Assembly (NCBI RefSeq): GCF_020782245.1
Contig: NZ_JAJGNP010000002.1
Span: 310,001 to 374,000 of the forward strand
Reading direction: 5' to 3'
Source of the DNA: Sphingobium soli
Lineage (GTDB): Bacteria > Pseudomonadota > Alphaproteobacteria > Sphingomonadales > Sphingomonadaceae
Length of the DNA: 64,000 bases
In this document: positions 52,403-60,747 of the stretch, in pieces
Position numbering within the stretch: the first letter of the stretch is position 1
How the letters are laid out: every line of letters starts with the position of its first letter
Position numbers and translations under genes: made by a program
Notes under the pieces: model-generated
Told to the model about the DNA's origin: nothing
What the model saw: only the letters and a program-made list of their open reading frames with translations
Database searches by the model: none

Positions 52403-53122
52403 TCAGCGCGCGCGCGGTTTGCCAAGCGCGGACAGGACACCGCGCAATGTCCGCACTTCCAGATGATTCCAGCCCGGCTTGGTCAGCAGGTTGCGCAGCG
52501 TCCGCTTGGTCGCGGGCGCGCGATCGGGCGGGAAGAAATAGCCGGCATGTTCCAGCAGCGTCTCGAACTGGCCAATCATCCCTTCCAGCTCGTCCTGCGC
52601 CGCGGGTTCGCCCAGGTCCGTGACGGTGGGCTGCGTCAGTGCGGCCTGCTTCGACCATTCATAGGCGCACAGGATCACCGCCTGCGCCAGGTTCAACGAT
52701 CCGAATTCCGGGTTGATCGGCACGGTCAGAATCTTGCGCGCGAGCGCGACATCGTCGGTTTCCAGGCCCGATCGTTCGGGACCGAACACATAGGCGCTGC
52801 GACCCGTCGCACCATGGATTTCGCGCGCCGCTTCGTCCGGCGTGACCACGGGCTTGGTGACGCCGCGCTTGCGCACGGTGGTCGCATAGACATGGGCGCA
52901 ATCCGCGACCGCATCGGCCAGCGTCTCATAGACCTGCGCGCCGTCCAGCACGACGTCCGCGCCCGCCGCCGCCGGCCCGGCATCAGGATTGGGCCAGCCA
53001 TCGCGCGGGCTCACCAGCCGCATTTCGGTCAACCCGAAATTCAGCATGGCCCGCGCCGCCTTGCCGATATTCTCACCTAATTGCGGGCGGACGAGGACGA
53101 TTATGGGAGTTGGCGTGGGCAT
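52403..53122 (-). CDS. trmJ: tRNA/rRNA 2'-O-methyltransferase TrmJ (SPOUT family)
   Basis: 239 residues from MPTPTPIIVLVRPQLGENIG. SPOUT knot motifs: AARAMLNFGLTEMRLVSPRD, SAYVFGPERSGLETDDVALA, and FGSLNLAQAVILCAYEWSKQ. TrmJ methylates ribose-32 of tRNAs with SAM. The frame is open upstream through repeat DNA into a GIY-YIG coding segment, so a 364-residue fusion starting at 53497 is possible. The native start is taken as the ATG at 53122, where family homology begins. Confidence 0.93.
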   Translation of the reverse strand: MPTPTPIIVLVRPQLGENIGKAARAMLNFGLTEMRLVSPRDGWPNPDAGPAAAGADVVLDGAQVYETLADAVADCAHVYATTVRKRGVTKPVVTPDEAAREIHGATGRSAYVFGPERSGLETDDVALARKILTVPINPEFGSLNLAQAVILCAYEWSKQAALTQPTVTDLGEPAAQDELEGMIGQFETLLEHAGYFFPPDRAPATKRTLRNLLTKPGWNHLEVRTLRGVLSALGKPRAR

Positions 53123-53497
53123 GTTGTTCTCCACAGGCTCGAACCGAACGGAGGAAATGGGGTGCGCAGCTATCCCATCCGTTCGGTTCGAGCCAGGGTC
53201 GAGCGAAGCCGAGACCCGTGGTCGAGAACGGGCCGCCTCGGACACAGCGTTCCAGTCTCCCCGGATCAATGCTTCCTTTTTCTTTGGCGACCAATCTTTT
53301 ACCTGACGCTCTCGTTCCAGAGCGTCGATCCGATCCGTGAAATTCTCGCTGAAGACAAGCGTTACCGGACGCCGGTCATGTGTATATCCGGGCAGTTCCC
53401 CGGCCTGATGCTGAGCGATGCGCCGCTCCAGATCATCGGTGTGGCCTGTGTAATAACTGCCGTCGGCACAGCGAAGGATATAGACCCAGAAACTCAT
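53123..53497 (-). CDS. GIY-YIG nuclease-domain segment (copy 2), in frame with trmJ
   Basis: 125 codons with no stop before trmJ. The GIY-YIG core (about residues 4-85): WVYILRCADGSYYTGHTDDL, Arg in LERRIAQH, IDALERERQVKDWSPKKKEA. After about residue 88 the frame crosses repeat DNA (GSNRTDGIAAHPISSVRFEP) and enters TrmJ at Met126. It closely resembles copy 1 at 15526-15933. No ribosome site is obvious. Whether it is made as a fusion, as a separate truncated product, or not at all is unknown. Confidence 0.75.
53138..53192. repeat. Long palindrome at the 3' side of GIY-YIG unit 2
   Basis: Perfect 15-bp arms CTCGAACCGAACGGA (53138-53152) and TCCGTTCGGTTCGAG (53178-53192), with inner ATGGG/CCCAT pairing. 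It is followed by a second hairpin, GGGTC...GAGACCC (to about 53217). Confidence 0.9.
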
Positions 53498-53544
53498 GAT
53501 GCGGCTTGGATGGTCTTTGTGATTTGAGAGGAAGTGCTATAAAA

Positions 53545-53571
53545 GTTCTCGACGGGCTCGAACCGAACGGA
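53545..53571 (+). repeat. Repeat copy at the 5' side of GIY-YIG unit 2
   Basis: Begins GTTCTCGACGGGCTCG and ends CGAACGGA. It shares the 15-mer CTCGAACCGAACGGA with 53138-53152 and 23 of 26 bases with 38366-38391. It lies between the GIY-YIG start and the nrdR stop. Confidence 0.88.
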
Positions 53572-53596
53572 GGGAATGGGGAAAGGGACCAAAAGC

Positions 53597-54058
53597 TCAC
53601 TCACGCCCCACCTCCTTCACCGTCCCTGCAAACTCCTCGAAATCCTTGGCGTCGGTGAAGTCCTTGTAGACGCTGGCGAAGCGGATATAGGCGACGCTGT
53701 CGAGGCGTTTCAGCCCTTCCATCACCATTTCGCCGATCGCGCGCGCGGGGACTTCGCCGTCGCCGCTGGTTTCAAGCTGGCGCTGGATGCCGGAAATGAG
53801 CTTCTCCAGCCGGCTGGGGTCGATCGGCCGCTTGCGGCAGGCGATGCCGACCGACCGGGCCAGCTTGTCCCGGTCGAACGCTTCCTTGCGGCCCTCGCTC
53901 TTCACCACCCAGATGTCACGCAACTGGATGCGCTCGAAGGTGGTGAAGCGTGCGCCGCACGCCTCGCACTGGCGGCGACGGCGGATGGCGGCGCCATCCT
54001 CCGTCGGCCGGCTGTCCTTCACCTGGCTGTCTTCATGGGCACAGAAGGGGCAGCGCAA
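53597..54058 (-). CDS. nrdR: Transcriptional repressor NrdR
   Basis: 153 residues with a TTG start ([20 protein letters not shown]), preceded by GAAGGATAAG. N-terminal zinc ribbon CPFC...[16 protein letters not shown]; then the ATP-cone, [20 protein letters not shown]. NrdR senses dATP/ATP and represses ribonucleotide reductase genes. It begins 7 nt after the glyA stop, in the rpiB-glyA-nrdR operon. Confidence 0.97.
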   Translation of the reverse strand: MRCPFCAHEDSQVKDSRPTEDGAAIRRRRQCEACGARFTTFERIQLRDIWVVKSEGRKEAFDRDKLARSVGIACRKRPIDPSRLEKLISGIQRQLETSGDGEVPARAIGEMVMEGLKRLDSVAYIRFASVYKDFTDAKDFEEFAGTVKEVGRE

Positions 54059-54064
54059 GCGGGC

Positions 54065-55384
54065 TTATCCTTCGTAGATGGGGAAGCGCGCGCACAGCGC
54101 CGCAACGCGCTCGCGGACATTGGCCTCGACGCTCGCGTCGCCTTCTTCGCCATGATCGCGCAGCCCCTCCAGCACGTCGGCGATCATGTCGCCAATCGCC
54201 TCGAACTCCGCCACGCCGAAACCGCGCGTCGTGCCGGCGGGTGAACCCACGCGGATGCCGCTGGTCTTGGTCGGCGGCAGCGGGTCGCCCGGCACGCCAT
54301 TCTTGTTGCAGGTGATGAAGCTGCGCTCCAGCGCCTCGTCCGCGTCCTTGCCCGAAATGCCGTAGGGGCGCAGGTCGATGAGCGCCAGATGCGTGTCGGT
54401 GCCGCCGGAAATAACCGCCAGCCCGCGCTGCTCCAGCTTCGTCGCCAGCGCCCGGGCGTTGGTGACGATCTGCTGCGCATAGGTCTTGAATTCGGGGCGC
54501 AGCGCTTCGCCGAACGCCACCGCCTTGGCGGCGATGACATGCATCAGCGGGCCGCCCTGAAGGCCGGGGAAGATGGCCGAATTGATCTTCTTGGCGATCG
54601 CCTCGTCATCGGTCAGGATCATGCCGCCACGCGGGCCGCGCAGCGTCTTGTGCGTAGTCGTCGTCACGACATGGGCATGGCCGAAGGGCGACGGGTGCGC
54701 GCCGCCGGCGACCAGGCCTGCGAAATGCGCCATATCGACCATGAACAGCGCGCCGACCTTGTCCGCGATGGCGCGGAAGCGGGCGAAGTCGATCTGGCGC
54801 GGATAGGCGCTGCCGCCCGCGATGATCAGCTTTGGCTGGCATTCGATCGCCTGCCGCTCGACATCGTCATAGTCGATGAGGTGGGTGTCCTCGCGCACGC
54901 CATATTGCACGGCGTTGAACCATTTGCCCGACATGCTGGGTTTGGACCCGTGGGTCAGGTGGCCGCCCGCGTCCAGGCTAAGGCCCATGATCGTCTCGCC
55001 TGGCTTCACCAGCGCCAGCATGACGCCGCCATTGGCCTGCGCGCCCGAATGCGGCTGGACGTTGACGAAGTTGCAGCCAAACAGCTCTTTCGCGCGGTCG
55101 ATGGCGAGCTGTTCCACCACGTCGGATGGGGCACAGCCCTGATAATAGCGCTTGCCCGGATAGCCTTCGGCATATTTGTTGGTGAAGACCGATCCCTGCG
55201 CTTCCAGCACCGCTTTCGACACGATGTTTTCGGACGCGATCAGCTCAATCTGGGTCTGCTCGCGCTTCAATTCCTGTTGCACGCCGCCGAACACGGCGGG
55301 ATCGGCGTCCGCCAGGCTGCGGGTAAAATAGCCTTCCGAACGAATGTCCGACAGGGCGGGGGGGGAGAGGGTGTCGGTGCTCAT
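54065..55384 (-). CDS. glyA: Serine hydroxymethyltransferase
   Basis: 439 residues. PLP Lys in [20 protein letters not shown]; early motifs [20 protein letters not shown] and [17 protein letters not shown]; late [19 protein letters not shown]. It interconverts serine and glycine with tetrahydrofolate, supplying one-carbon units. GAAAGGATCC precedes the ATG. It is 12 bp after rpiB and 6 bp before nrdR. Confidence 0.99.
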   Translation of the reverse strand: MSTDTLSPPALSDIRSEGYFTRSLADADPAVFGGVQQELKREQTQIELIASENIVSKAVLEAQGSVFTNKYAEGYPGKRYYQGCAPSDVVEQLAIDRAKELFGCNFVNVQPHSGAQANGGVMLALVKPGETIMGLSLDAGGHLTHGSKPSMSGKWFNAVQYGVREDTHLIDYDDVERQAIECQPKLIIAGGSAYPRQIDFARFRAIADKVGALFMVDMAHFAGLVAGGAHPSPFGHAHVVTTTTHKTLRGPRGGMILTDDEAIAKKINSAIFPGLQGGPLMHVIAAKAVAFGEALRPEFKTYAQQIVTNARALATKLEQRGLAVISGGTDTHLALIDLRPYGISGKDADEALERSFITCNKNGVPGDPLPPTKTSGIRVGSPAGTTRGFGVAEFEAIGDMIADVLEGLRDHGEEGDASVEANVRERVAALCARFPIYEG

Positions 55385-55396
55385 CGCAGGATCCTT

Positions 55397-55834
55397 TCAG
55401 AGCGCAGGCTGGGAGAGTTTGTCCACGCGGCCGGCATGACGTCCGCCGCCAAATTCGGTGGTCAGGAATGCGGTTACGCAGGCCTTGGCCATGTCCACGC
55501 CGGTCAGGCGCGCGCCCATGGCCAGGACGTTGGCGTCATTATGCTCACGTGAAAGGGCGGCCGACAGCGGCTCGCCGACCAGCGCGCACCGGCAGGCAGG
55601 GTTGCGATTGACCGCGATCGAGATGCCGATGCCCGATCCGCACAGCGCGATGCCGCGATCGGCCGCGCCCGATGCGACCGCTGTCGCGAGCTTGTAACCA
55701 TAATCGGGATAATCCACCCGGTCGGCGGTCGCCGGCCCCAGGTCCTCGACCAGATGACCTTCCGCGCGCAGCCACTGCGCCAGTTCCGCCTTCAATTCGA
55801 CGGCGGCATGATCGGAAGCAATGGCGATTTTCAT
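55397..55834 (-). CDS. rpiB: Ribose-5-phosphate isomerase B
   Basis: 145 residues from MKIAIASDHAAVELKAELAQ; the 25-codon extension to 55909 is rejected. Catalytic Cys65 lies in GIALCGSGIGISIAVNR; DYPDYGYKLA and REHNDANVLAMGAR are conserved. It interconverts ribulose- and ribose-5-phosphate in the pentose phosphate pathway. First gene of the operon with glyA and nrdR. Confidence 0.95.
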   Translation of the reverse strand: MKIAIASDHAAVELKAELAQWLRAEGHLVEDLGPATADRVDYPDYGYKLATAVASGAADRGIALCGSGIGISIAVNRNPACRCALVGEPLSAALSREHNDANVLAMGARLTGVDMAKACVTAFLTTEFGGGRHAGRVDKLSQPAL

Positions 55835-55939
55835 GGGCTGCAACGGTCCTTCACCTGCGGGTGATTCGGGTCTGCGCGCCTCATAGGAGGACAAGGCGGC
55901 AATTGCCACAGTCCAGCTTGCCGCTTATGGCATCGCCCC

Positions 55940-56131
55940 ATGGCCGGCACCCTTCTTTCCATCCTGATGCTTGCGGGCGTGTTGCTGACGGGCGGCGGCA
56001 TTTACGCCATCGCGCGCAGGGGCGATCGCAAACGCGGCGCGCTGATGATCATCGCAGGCCTTGTCATGTTCGCCAATGTCGCGATCACGGCGCTGCCGGG
56101 TCCGGACGCGCGTCTGCTGGAAACGCGCTGA
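55940..56131 (+). CDS. Small hypothetical membrane protein
   Basis: 63 residues with two hydrophobic segments (LLSILMLAGVLLTGGGIYAI and GALMIIAGLVMFANVAITAL) joined by a basic loop, ARRGDRKRG. No family recognised. It fits exactly between rpiB and the LytTR gene, divergent from rpiB, and its composition is membrane-like rather than that of an antisense shadow. Confidence 0.6.
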   Translation: MAGTLLSILMLAGVLLTGGGIYAIARRGDRKRGALMIIAGLVMFANVAITALPGPDARLLETR

Positions 56132-56134
56132 GGC

Positions 56135-56875
56135 TCAGCGTCCCGTCATCGCCCGTGCATTGGCCAGGAAGGTGCGGCCGATCCTTATCTCGCCTCCGTC
56201 CGCCAGCGCCGCGAACCACACGCCGCTGCCGTCATGGCGCAGCCGCGCGATATGGTCGCGCCGCACGATATGCGACCGGTGCAGGCGGACGAACTGCTGC
56301 GGGTCCAGCCTTTCCTCCAGCGAACTGATCGTCTGGTGCAGCAAATAGCTGTGCTGCCCGACATGCAGGCGCATATAATCGCGCTCCGCCTCGATCCGGT
56401 CGATCTGGTCGGTGGCGAGGCGGATCAGTTCGGACCGGTGAGGCACCCAGAATTCCTCCGCCCATTCCGGTTGCGGCTCGGCAGCGGCCTCGCCTTCGGG
56501 CAAGCGGTTGCGCAGCGCCGCCTCCACCCGGTCGATGGCGCGCGACAAACGGTCATGCGCAACGGGTTTCAGCATATAATCGACCGCCGCCAGATCGAAC
56601 GCCTCGACCGCGAAACCTTCGAACGCGGTCACGAAAATGACCGCGGGGCGCATGCCCATACGTCCGACCGCGCGTGCGACGCCGATGCCGTCCAACAACG
56701 GCATGGCGATGTCCAGCATGACGAGGTCGGGCTTCAACACCTCGATCAAGCGCAGCGCCGCCTCGCCATCGCTGGCGGTGCCGACCAGGGCGATGCGCGG
56801 TTCGCGCGCGCACAGCATCTGCAACCGCTCGATCGCCAGCGGTTCGTCATCGACGATCATCGTGCGGATGGACAT
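56135..56875 (-). CDS. LytTR-type response regulator
   Basis: 246 residues. Receiver domain: MIVDDEPLAIERLQML, phospho-Asp in DLVMLDIAMPLLDGIG, Lys in YMLKPVAHDRL. LytTR DNA-binding domain: DRIEAERDYMRLHVGQHSYL, FVRLHRSHIVRRDHIARL and IRIGRTFLANARAMTG. It regulates transcription in response to the kinase encoded 7 bp upstream on the same strand. Targets unknown. Confidence 0.95.
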   Translation of the reverse strand: MSIRTMIVDDEPLAIERLQMLCAREPRIALVGTASDGEAALRLIEVLKPDLVMLDIAMPLLDGIGVARAVGRMGMRPAVIFVTAFEGFAVEAFDLAAVDYMLKPVAHDRLSRAIDRVEAALRNRLPEGEAAAEPQPEWAEEFWVPHRSELIRLATDQIDRIEAERDYMRLHVGQHSYLLHQTISSLEERLDPQQFVRLHRSHIVRRDHIARLRHDGSGVWFAALADGGEIRIGRTFLANARAMTGR

Positions 56876-56882
56876 GATGCGT

Positions 56883-57992
56883 TCAGCACCCCTTGCGAAG
56901 GATGGGAAGGGTCAGCAGCACGGCAAAGCCGCCCGCCTCGCGCGGACCATAGACGATCCGCCCGCTATCGCCAAAGCGGGCGGTCAGCCGGTCGCGCACA
57001 TTGGCGAGGCCGATGCCGTTGCCGCCGTCCGCGTCGCCGGGAGGATTGGGGCCATCGTCGGTGACGTTGATGTGCATCAGGTCGCCATCCTCGCGTGCGG
57101 TGATCCGGATCTCCACGGGCCGGGATGTGCGCGACACGCCATATTTGATGGCATTTTCGACCACCGGTTGCAGGATCAGGCCCGGAACGCAGGCAGTCAG
57201 CAGCGCCGGCGGAATGTCGATCACCGTCTTCAGACGGTCGGGGAAACGCACCCCCTCAATATCCAGATAGAGTTTCTGGAGATGCACTTCCTCCGCCAGC
57301 GGCACATCGTCGAGCGGATCGCCGGTCAGGCTGGTGCGATAGAAATTGCTGAGCGACATGATCATCTGCTCGGCCTCGTCGCGCCGGTCCTTCATCACCA
57401 GCGAGGAGAGCGAATTAAGCGTGTTGAACAGGAAATGCGGGTTCACCTGATAACGTAGCGAGCGCAATTCGGCCTGCTGCGCCGCACGCTCAAGCCGGGC
57501 GGCGCGGCGCTCGACGCGGCGTGCTTCGCTGGCGTAGGAAAGGGCAAGGTAAAGCCCCGCCCATGCGGACAGGAAGAAGAAGCGGCTGATCGCATCCTCG
57601 ACGATGCTGATCAGCGCATAATTTTCCTCGACCGCCTTTTTCTGCATCTCGGCATCGGCGAACATCGTGGGGTCATAGACGTTGAACATATAATAGTTGG
57701 TCGCGGCCATCGCGAGCGCGAAGGGCGCAGCAAGCGAAAAGGCGGCGACGATCCGCAGCGCCAGGGGCCGCGCATCGAAGCGGCGCAGCACCAGATAGAG
57801 CACCCAGGTGATGATGATGCCGATGATCGCCACCACCATGCGGCGGGCGGCCATCTCCATCTGCGATTCAAAGCCTACCACCGCAGCGCGCAGGCTGACC
57901 AGCATGGTGTAGAACAGCCAGAAGCCCAGAATGGAATAGAGCGCGATCGCGGGGGAAACGCCGCGGTCGCCGTCTTCGGGAAACAAAGTCAT
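56883..57992 (-). CDS. LytS/YehU-like sensor histidine kinase
   Basis: 369 residues. Four or five N-terminal membrane segments (IALYSILGFWLFYTMLVSLR, MVVAIIGIIITWVLYLVLRR) lead into a coiled coil, then the His_kinase domain, LRYQVNPHFLFNTLNSLSSL with the phospho-His, and the ATP-binding region PGLILQPVVENAIKYGVSR and GNGIGLANVRDRLTARFGDS. It pairs with the LytTR regulator 7 bp downstream. Signal unknown. Confidence 0.95.
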   Translation of the reverse strand: MTLFPEDGDRGVSPAIALYSILGFWLFYTMLVSLRAAVVGFESQMEMAARRMVVAIIGIIITWVLYLVLRRFDARPLALRIVAAFSLAAPFALAMAATNYYMFNVYDPTMFADAEMQKKAVEENYALISIVEDAISRFFFLSAWAGLYLALSYASEARRVERRAARLERAAQQAELRSLRYQVNPHFLFNTLNSLSSLVMKDRRDEAEQMIMSLSNFYRTSLTGDPLDDVPLAEEVHLQKLYLDIEGVRFPDRLKTVIDIPPALLTACVPGLILQPVVENAIKYGVSRTSRPVEIRITAREDGDLMHINVTDDGPNPPGDADGGNGIGLANVRDRLTARFGDSGRIVYGPREAGGFAVLLTLPILRKGC

Positions 57993-58083
57993 GGTTCCTG
58001 TCTATCGCTCTCGGCACAAATTGTCGCCCCATGCCCTGGTAGCTGGTCGAACCGCGATGCATGTTGGTCGAACGATCAACAGC

Positions 58084-58108
58084 GGAACCGCGCTTCCCAC
58101 CCATCGTT
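58084..58108 (+). promoter_or_regulatory. EcfG (general stress sigma factor) promoter
   Basis: GGAAC (58084-58088), 16-base spacer, CGTT (58105-58108). This is the alphaproteobacterial EcfG consensus GGAAC-N16/17-CGTT. It lies 43 bp before the small acidic protein gene. Confidence 0.82.
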
Positions 58109-58151
58109 GACTCCGTGAAAGCGCGCTATTGGCGCGCGGAAGGAGAGTGAC

Positions 58152-58361
58152 ATGAGCGACAAGACCGACATTCGCCCCAACAGCCGCGAGGAAGCCCGCG
58201 ACGATCGCGAAACCGATCATCAGGACCATATCATCACCGCGGACGAAAAGCTGGACGAGGGGCTTAAGGATTCGATGGATGCATCTGATCCGCCCTCGAC
58301 CGCGCGCTCAGGCGACAAGGGCGATCCGGTGCCCTCGTCCGGCTACCGCGAAGAGGATTGA
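58152..58361 (+). CDS. Small acidic, probably disordered, general-stress protein
   Basis: 69 residues, strongly charged and hydrophilic: RPNSREEARDDRETDHQDHI, then DEKLDEGLKDSMDASDPPS. No hydrophobic core or known domain, so it is probably intrinsically disordered. AAGGAGAGTGAC gives a strong ribosome site. The EcfG promoter 43 bp upstream predicts induction in the general stress response. Molecular role unknown. Confidence 0.8.
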   Translation: MSDKTDIRPNSREEARDDRETDHQDHIITADEKLDEGLKDSMDASDPPSTARSGDKGDPVPSSGYREED

Positions 58362-58428
58362 TGGCGGTGGCGAATATTGATGCTATCATGCGACGACAAG
58401 AGAAATAACGAGAGGAGTGACCCGTTCG

Positions 58429-58683
58429 ATGCCGACATCCTGCACGCCCGCCGTGGAGCGGATTGCCCGGGTTCTGGCTGGCCGCCATTTGAGCCTAAAT
58501 GGCGAAGGGCAGGATGCCCACGCGTCGAGCGCGGTCGACGCGGCATGGCCCGATCATGTGGAGGATGCCTATGCCATCCTCCACACCTTGCGAGAGCCCG
58601 ATACGCAAATGGCGAATGCCGGAGATGTGGCGATCTGGCGCAGCATGATCAGCGCGGCTTTGGCGGGCCGGGTCGACGCTTAA
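58429..58683 (+). CDS. Conserved hypothetical protein
   Basis: 84 residues from MPTSCTPAVERIARVLAGRH; AGAGGAG lies about 11 nt upstream (a GTG at 58417 touches it and is less likely). Contains DAAWPDHVEDAYAILHTLRE and GDVAIWRSMISAALAG. I recall similar short proteins with this VARVL...AAW...H pattern in sphingomonads, with no known function. Helical, soluble. Confidence 0.65.
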   Translation: MPTSCTPAVERIARVLAGRHLSLNGEGQDAHASSAVDAAWPDHVEDAYAILHTLREPDTQMANAGDVAIWRSMISAALAGRVDA

Positions 58684-58736
58684 GGCATTTGCTAAGATTT
58701 ATAAGGCATTGACGCGCGAAGCTGGAGTTCGCCGTA

Positions 58737-59117
58737 ATGCCCTATTGTCATTATGCCTTAACGTTTCGTCCTGACCTGCGCCTGATGGACGTGGCATGGC
58801 ATCGCCATTTTACCGTGAACGATGTCGCGGCTTACGCGCGCGCCTGCTGGACCGAATTTGACCGTCACGGATTCTATCCGGGCTATCTATTACGGATGGA
58901 TATGAGCCGAAGCGCCATTCAACCGCAAAATGCTCTGGCCATGTTCCGAACCCAATTTGCCGGCTTCCCCCAGGCGCGACGCATCGCCATCGTCACGGCC
59001 AGCGCGCTTGCGCGCCTGCAGGTGCAACGAGAAATGACGCAGTCCTATCTCCAAATTTTCGACCGGGCGGACACGGCTTTTGCCTGGCTGACACAGGATG
59101 TCGCCGCAGTCGCCTGA
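58737..59117 (+). CDS. Hypothetical protein, possibly STAS-like
   Basis: 126 residues. HFTVNDVAAYARACWTEFDR, then YLLRMDMSRSAIQPQNALAM, then QARRIAIVTASALARLQVQR, ending FAWLTQDVAAVA. The alternation of strands and helices and the final FxWL segment resemble STAS/SpoIIAA-like proteins, but the match is weak. No strong ribosome site. Function unknown. Confidence 0.55.
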   Translation: MPYCHYALTFRPDLRLMDVAWHRHFTVNDVAAYARACWTEFDRHGFYPGYLLRMDMSRSAIQPQNALAMFRTQFAGFPQARRIAIVTASALARLQVQREMTQSYLQIFDRADTAFAWLTQDVAAVA

Positions 59118-59285
59118 TCCCTAATGGCGCAACCGTCATCCATTTGTCGCAAACGCCGATTTTCATGTTGCGCTGCACAACCAAATCTGATCCCTTGTGA
59201 ACGGCGGCAGAATAGGCGCTTAAGCCTTCGGTAACCATGGAGGGCGCATAGTCTGTCGTACGACTTCAAGTCGGAGGGCAAGACT

Positions 59286-59834
59286 ATGGGCACGAGTGCA
59301 AGACCAGCAGATGGCGCCGTCACCTTGGCGGAATTGCGCGAATTCGCGAGTTTCCCGTCTGCAACGCAACGCTATATTCGTCGATCGCTTGACATCGGTC
59401 TTCGTCGCCGCGACGCGATGAAATTATGGTCGCGCGACTTGGTCGAGGAAGCCTCGATCCGGGCGCAAGCCCGCATCTACGGGCGTCTCGACGAAATCAA
59501 GATGCGCGTGCCTGACGACAGCGGCCTGGAACAGGCTGAACCCTTCATGGCCCCATTGGTCACGATTTCCGCCTTCGATCTCGGACAGGATCGTATCGGC
59601 AGCTTTTCGGCCTATCGCTTCCTGTATGAACGGCTGCTCGGCGCGGGATCGCGGCCCTGGCTTCCCGGCGCCTTCTGCGCGGCGGCCAGCCTGCCGCACC
59701 TTCACCCCGAAAAGCGCCGTACACTGCTTCAGTCGATCAGCGAAGCCGCTGCGACCGCTGCGGGCTGGTCCAACCGCGAGCCGACCTTTTATCCCGAGTG
59801 GGTGGAAAAGGTGGACATGAGCAAGGCCAACTGA
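59286..59834 (+). CDS. Hypothetical protein
   Basis: 182 residues, soluble, helical: FPSATQRYIRRSLDIGLRRR, SRDLVEEASIRAQARIYGRL, then AYRFLYERLLGAGSRPWLPG. No family or catalytic motif is recognised. GGAGGGCAAGACT precedes the ATG. It ends at a strong bidirectional terminator and appears to be a single-gene unit. The 168 bp upstream hold no gene. Confidence 0.6.
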   Translation: MGTSARPADGAVTLAELREFASFPSATQRYIRRSLDIGLRRRDAMKLWSRDLVEEASIRAQARIYGRLDEIKMRVPDDSGLEQAEPFMAPLVTISAFDLGQDRIGSFSAYRFLYERLLGAGSRPWLPGAFCAAASLPHLHPEKRRTLLQSISEAAATAAGWSNREPTFYPEWVEKVDMSKAN

Positions 59835-59874
59835 TCGTTGGCGCCCGGCGCTTCGGGGGGAGCGCGGGGCAGCA

Positions 59875-59912
59875 AAAAGGGCGCGGCGGCCACATGGCCA
59901 TCGCGCCCTTTT
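59875..59912. terminator. Bidirectional intrinsic terminator
   Basis: AAAAGGGCGCG (59875-59885) pairs with CGCGCCCTTTT (59902-59912), with an inner GGCC-ACAT-GGCC. T/A runs on both sides serve the upstream plus-strand gene and the downstream minus-strand hydrolase. Confidence 0.9.
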
Positions 59913-59936
59913 GCGTATCGGGCTTCGCCCGGCGGA

Positions 59937-60593
59937 TCAGCGGATCGGCGAATCCGGCGACAGGCGCATGTCCAGATAATTGTCGACCGACTTCATCAGC
60001 TGGTCGAGCTCATGCTCGAAAAAGTGATTGGCGCCGCGAATCTCGTCATGATGGATGGTGATGCCCTTTTGCGTGCGCAGCTTGTCGACCAGCTTCTGCA
60101 CGGCGCTCGCCGTCACCACCTCGTCCGACGTGCCCTGCACGATGATGCCGCTGGACGGGCAGGGGGCCAGGAACGAGAAATCATACATGTTGGCGGGCGG
60201 CGCGACCGAGATGAAGCCCCGAATTTCCGGGCGGCGCATCAGCAACTGCATGCCAATCCACGCGCCGAACGAAAAGCCGGCGATCCATGTCGTCTGCGCT
60301 TCGGGATGGAAGCTCTGCACCCAGTCGAGCGCGGCGGCCGCGTCGGACAATTCGCCTACGCCATTGTCGAACGTCCCCTGGCTGCGACCAACACCACGGA
60401 AGTTGAAGCGCAGCACGGCAAAGCCGCGCTTCACGAATGTCTTGTAGAGCGCCTGGGTGATCCGGTCGTTCATCGTGCCGCCGCCCTGCGGATGGGGATG
60501 CAGGATCATCGCGACCGGCGCGCGCGGGCGCGGCGGGGGGCTGAAACGGCCTTCGAGACGGCCTTCGGGTCCGGGGAAAATGACGTCGGGCAT
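59937..60593 (-). CDS. Alpha/beta hydrolase (COG2945-like)
   Basis: 218 residues. Starts MPDVIFPGPEGRLEGRFSPP, then AMILHPHPQGGGTMNDRITQ and FNFRGVGRSQGTFDNGVGEL. Nucleophile Ser in WIAGFSFGAWIGMQLL, acid Asp in GTSDEVV and His in RGANHFFEHE. A small cytosolic serine hydrolase of the dienelactone hydrolase-like group; substrate unknown. Confidence 0.9.
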   Translation of the reverse strand: MPDVIFPGPEGRLEGRFSPPPRPRAPVAMILHPHPQGGGTMNDRITQALYKTFVKRGFAVLRFNFRGVGRSQGTFDNGVGELSDAAAALDWVQSFHPEAQTTWIAGFSFGAWIGMQLLMRRPEIRGFISVAPPANMYDFSFLAPCPSSGIIVQGTSDEVVTASAVQKLVDKLRTQKGITIHHDEIRGANHFFEHELDQLMKSVDNYLDMRLSPDSPIR

Positions 60594-60747
60594 GGCACCT
60601 GTTATCGTTCTGGGCAGCCTGCTCCTTTGACAAGGGTCAGGACAGCGGGGAAAAGGGTCGGCGCAAACGCCAGGCCAAGCTGGCGCGGCGCGGCAAACCG
60701 CCTATATAGAAGCCGCCGCCATTTCCGCAATCAATGAGTAACGCCGC

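Larger units (their letters stand above)
53138..53571. mobile_element. Candidate GIY-YIG/inverted-repeat mobile unit (copy 2)
   Basis: A GIY-YIG coding segment with repeat copies on both sides: 53138-53192 (3' side) and 53545-53571 (5' side). The 15-mer CTCGAACCGAACGGA occurs at 53138-53152, inverted at 53178-53192, and again at 53557-53571. It lies between nrdR and trmJ, as unit 1 lies between yqeY and dnaG. Mobility is inference. Confidence 0.5.
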
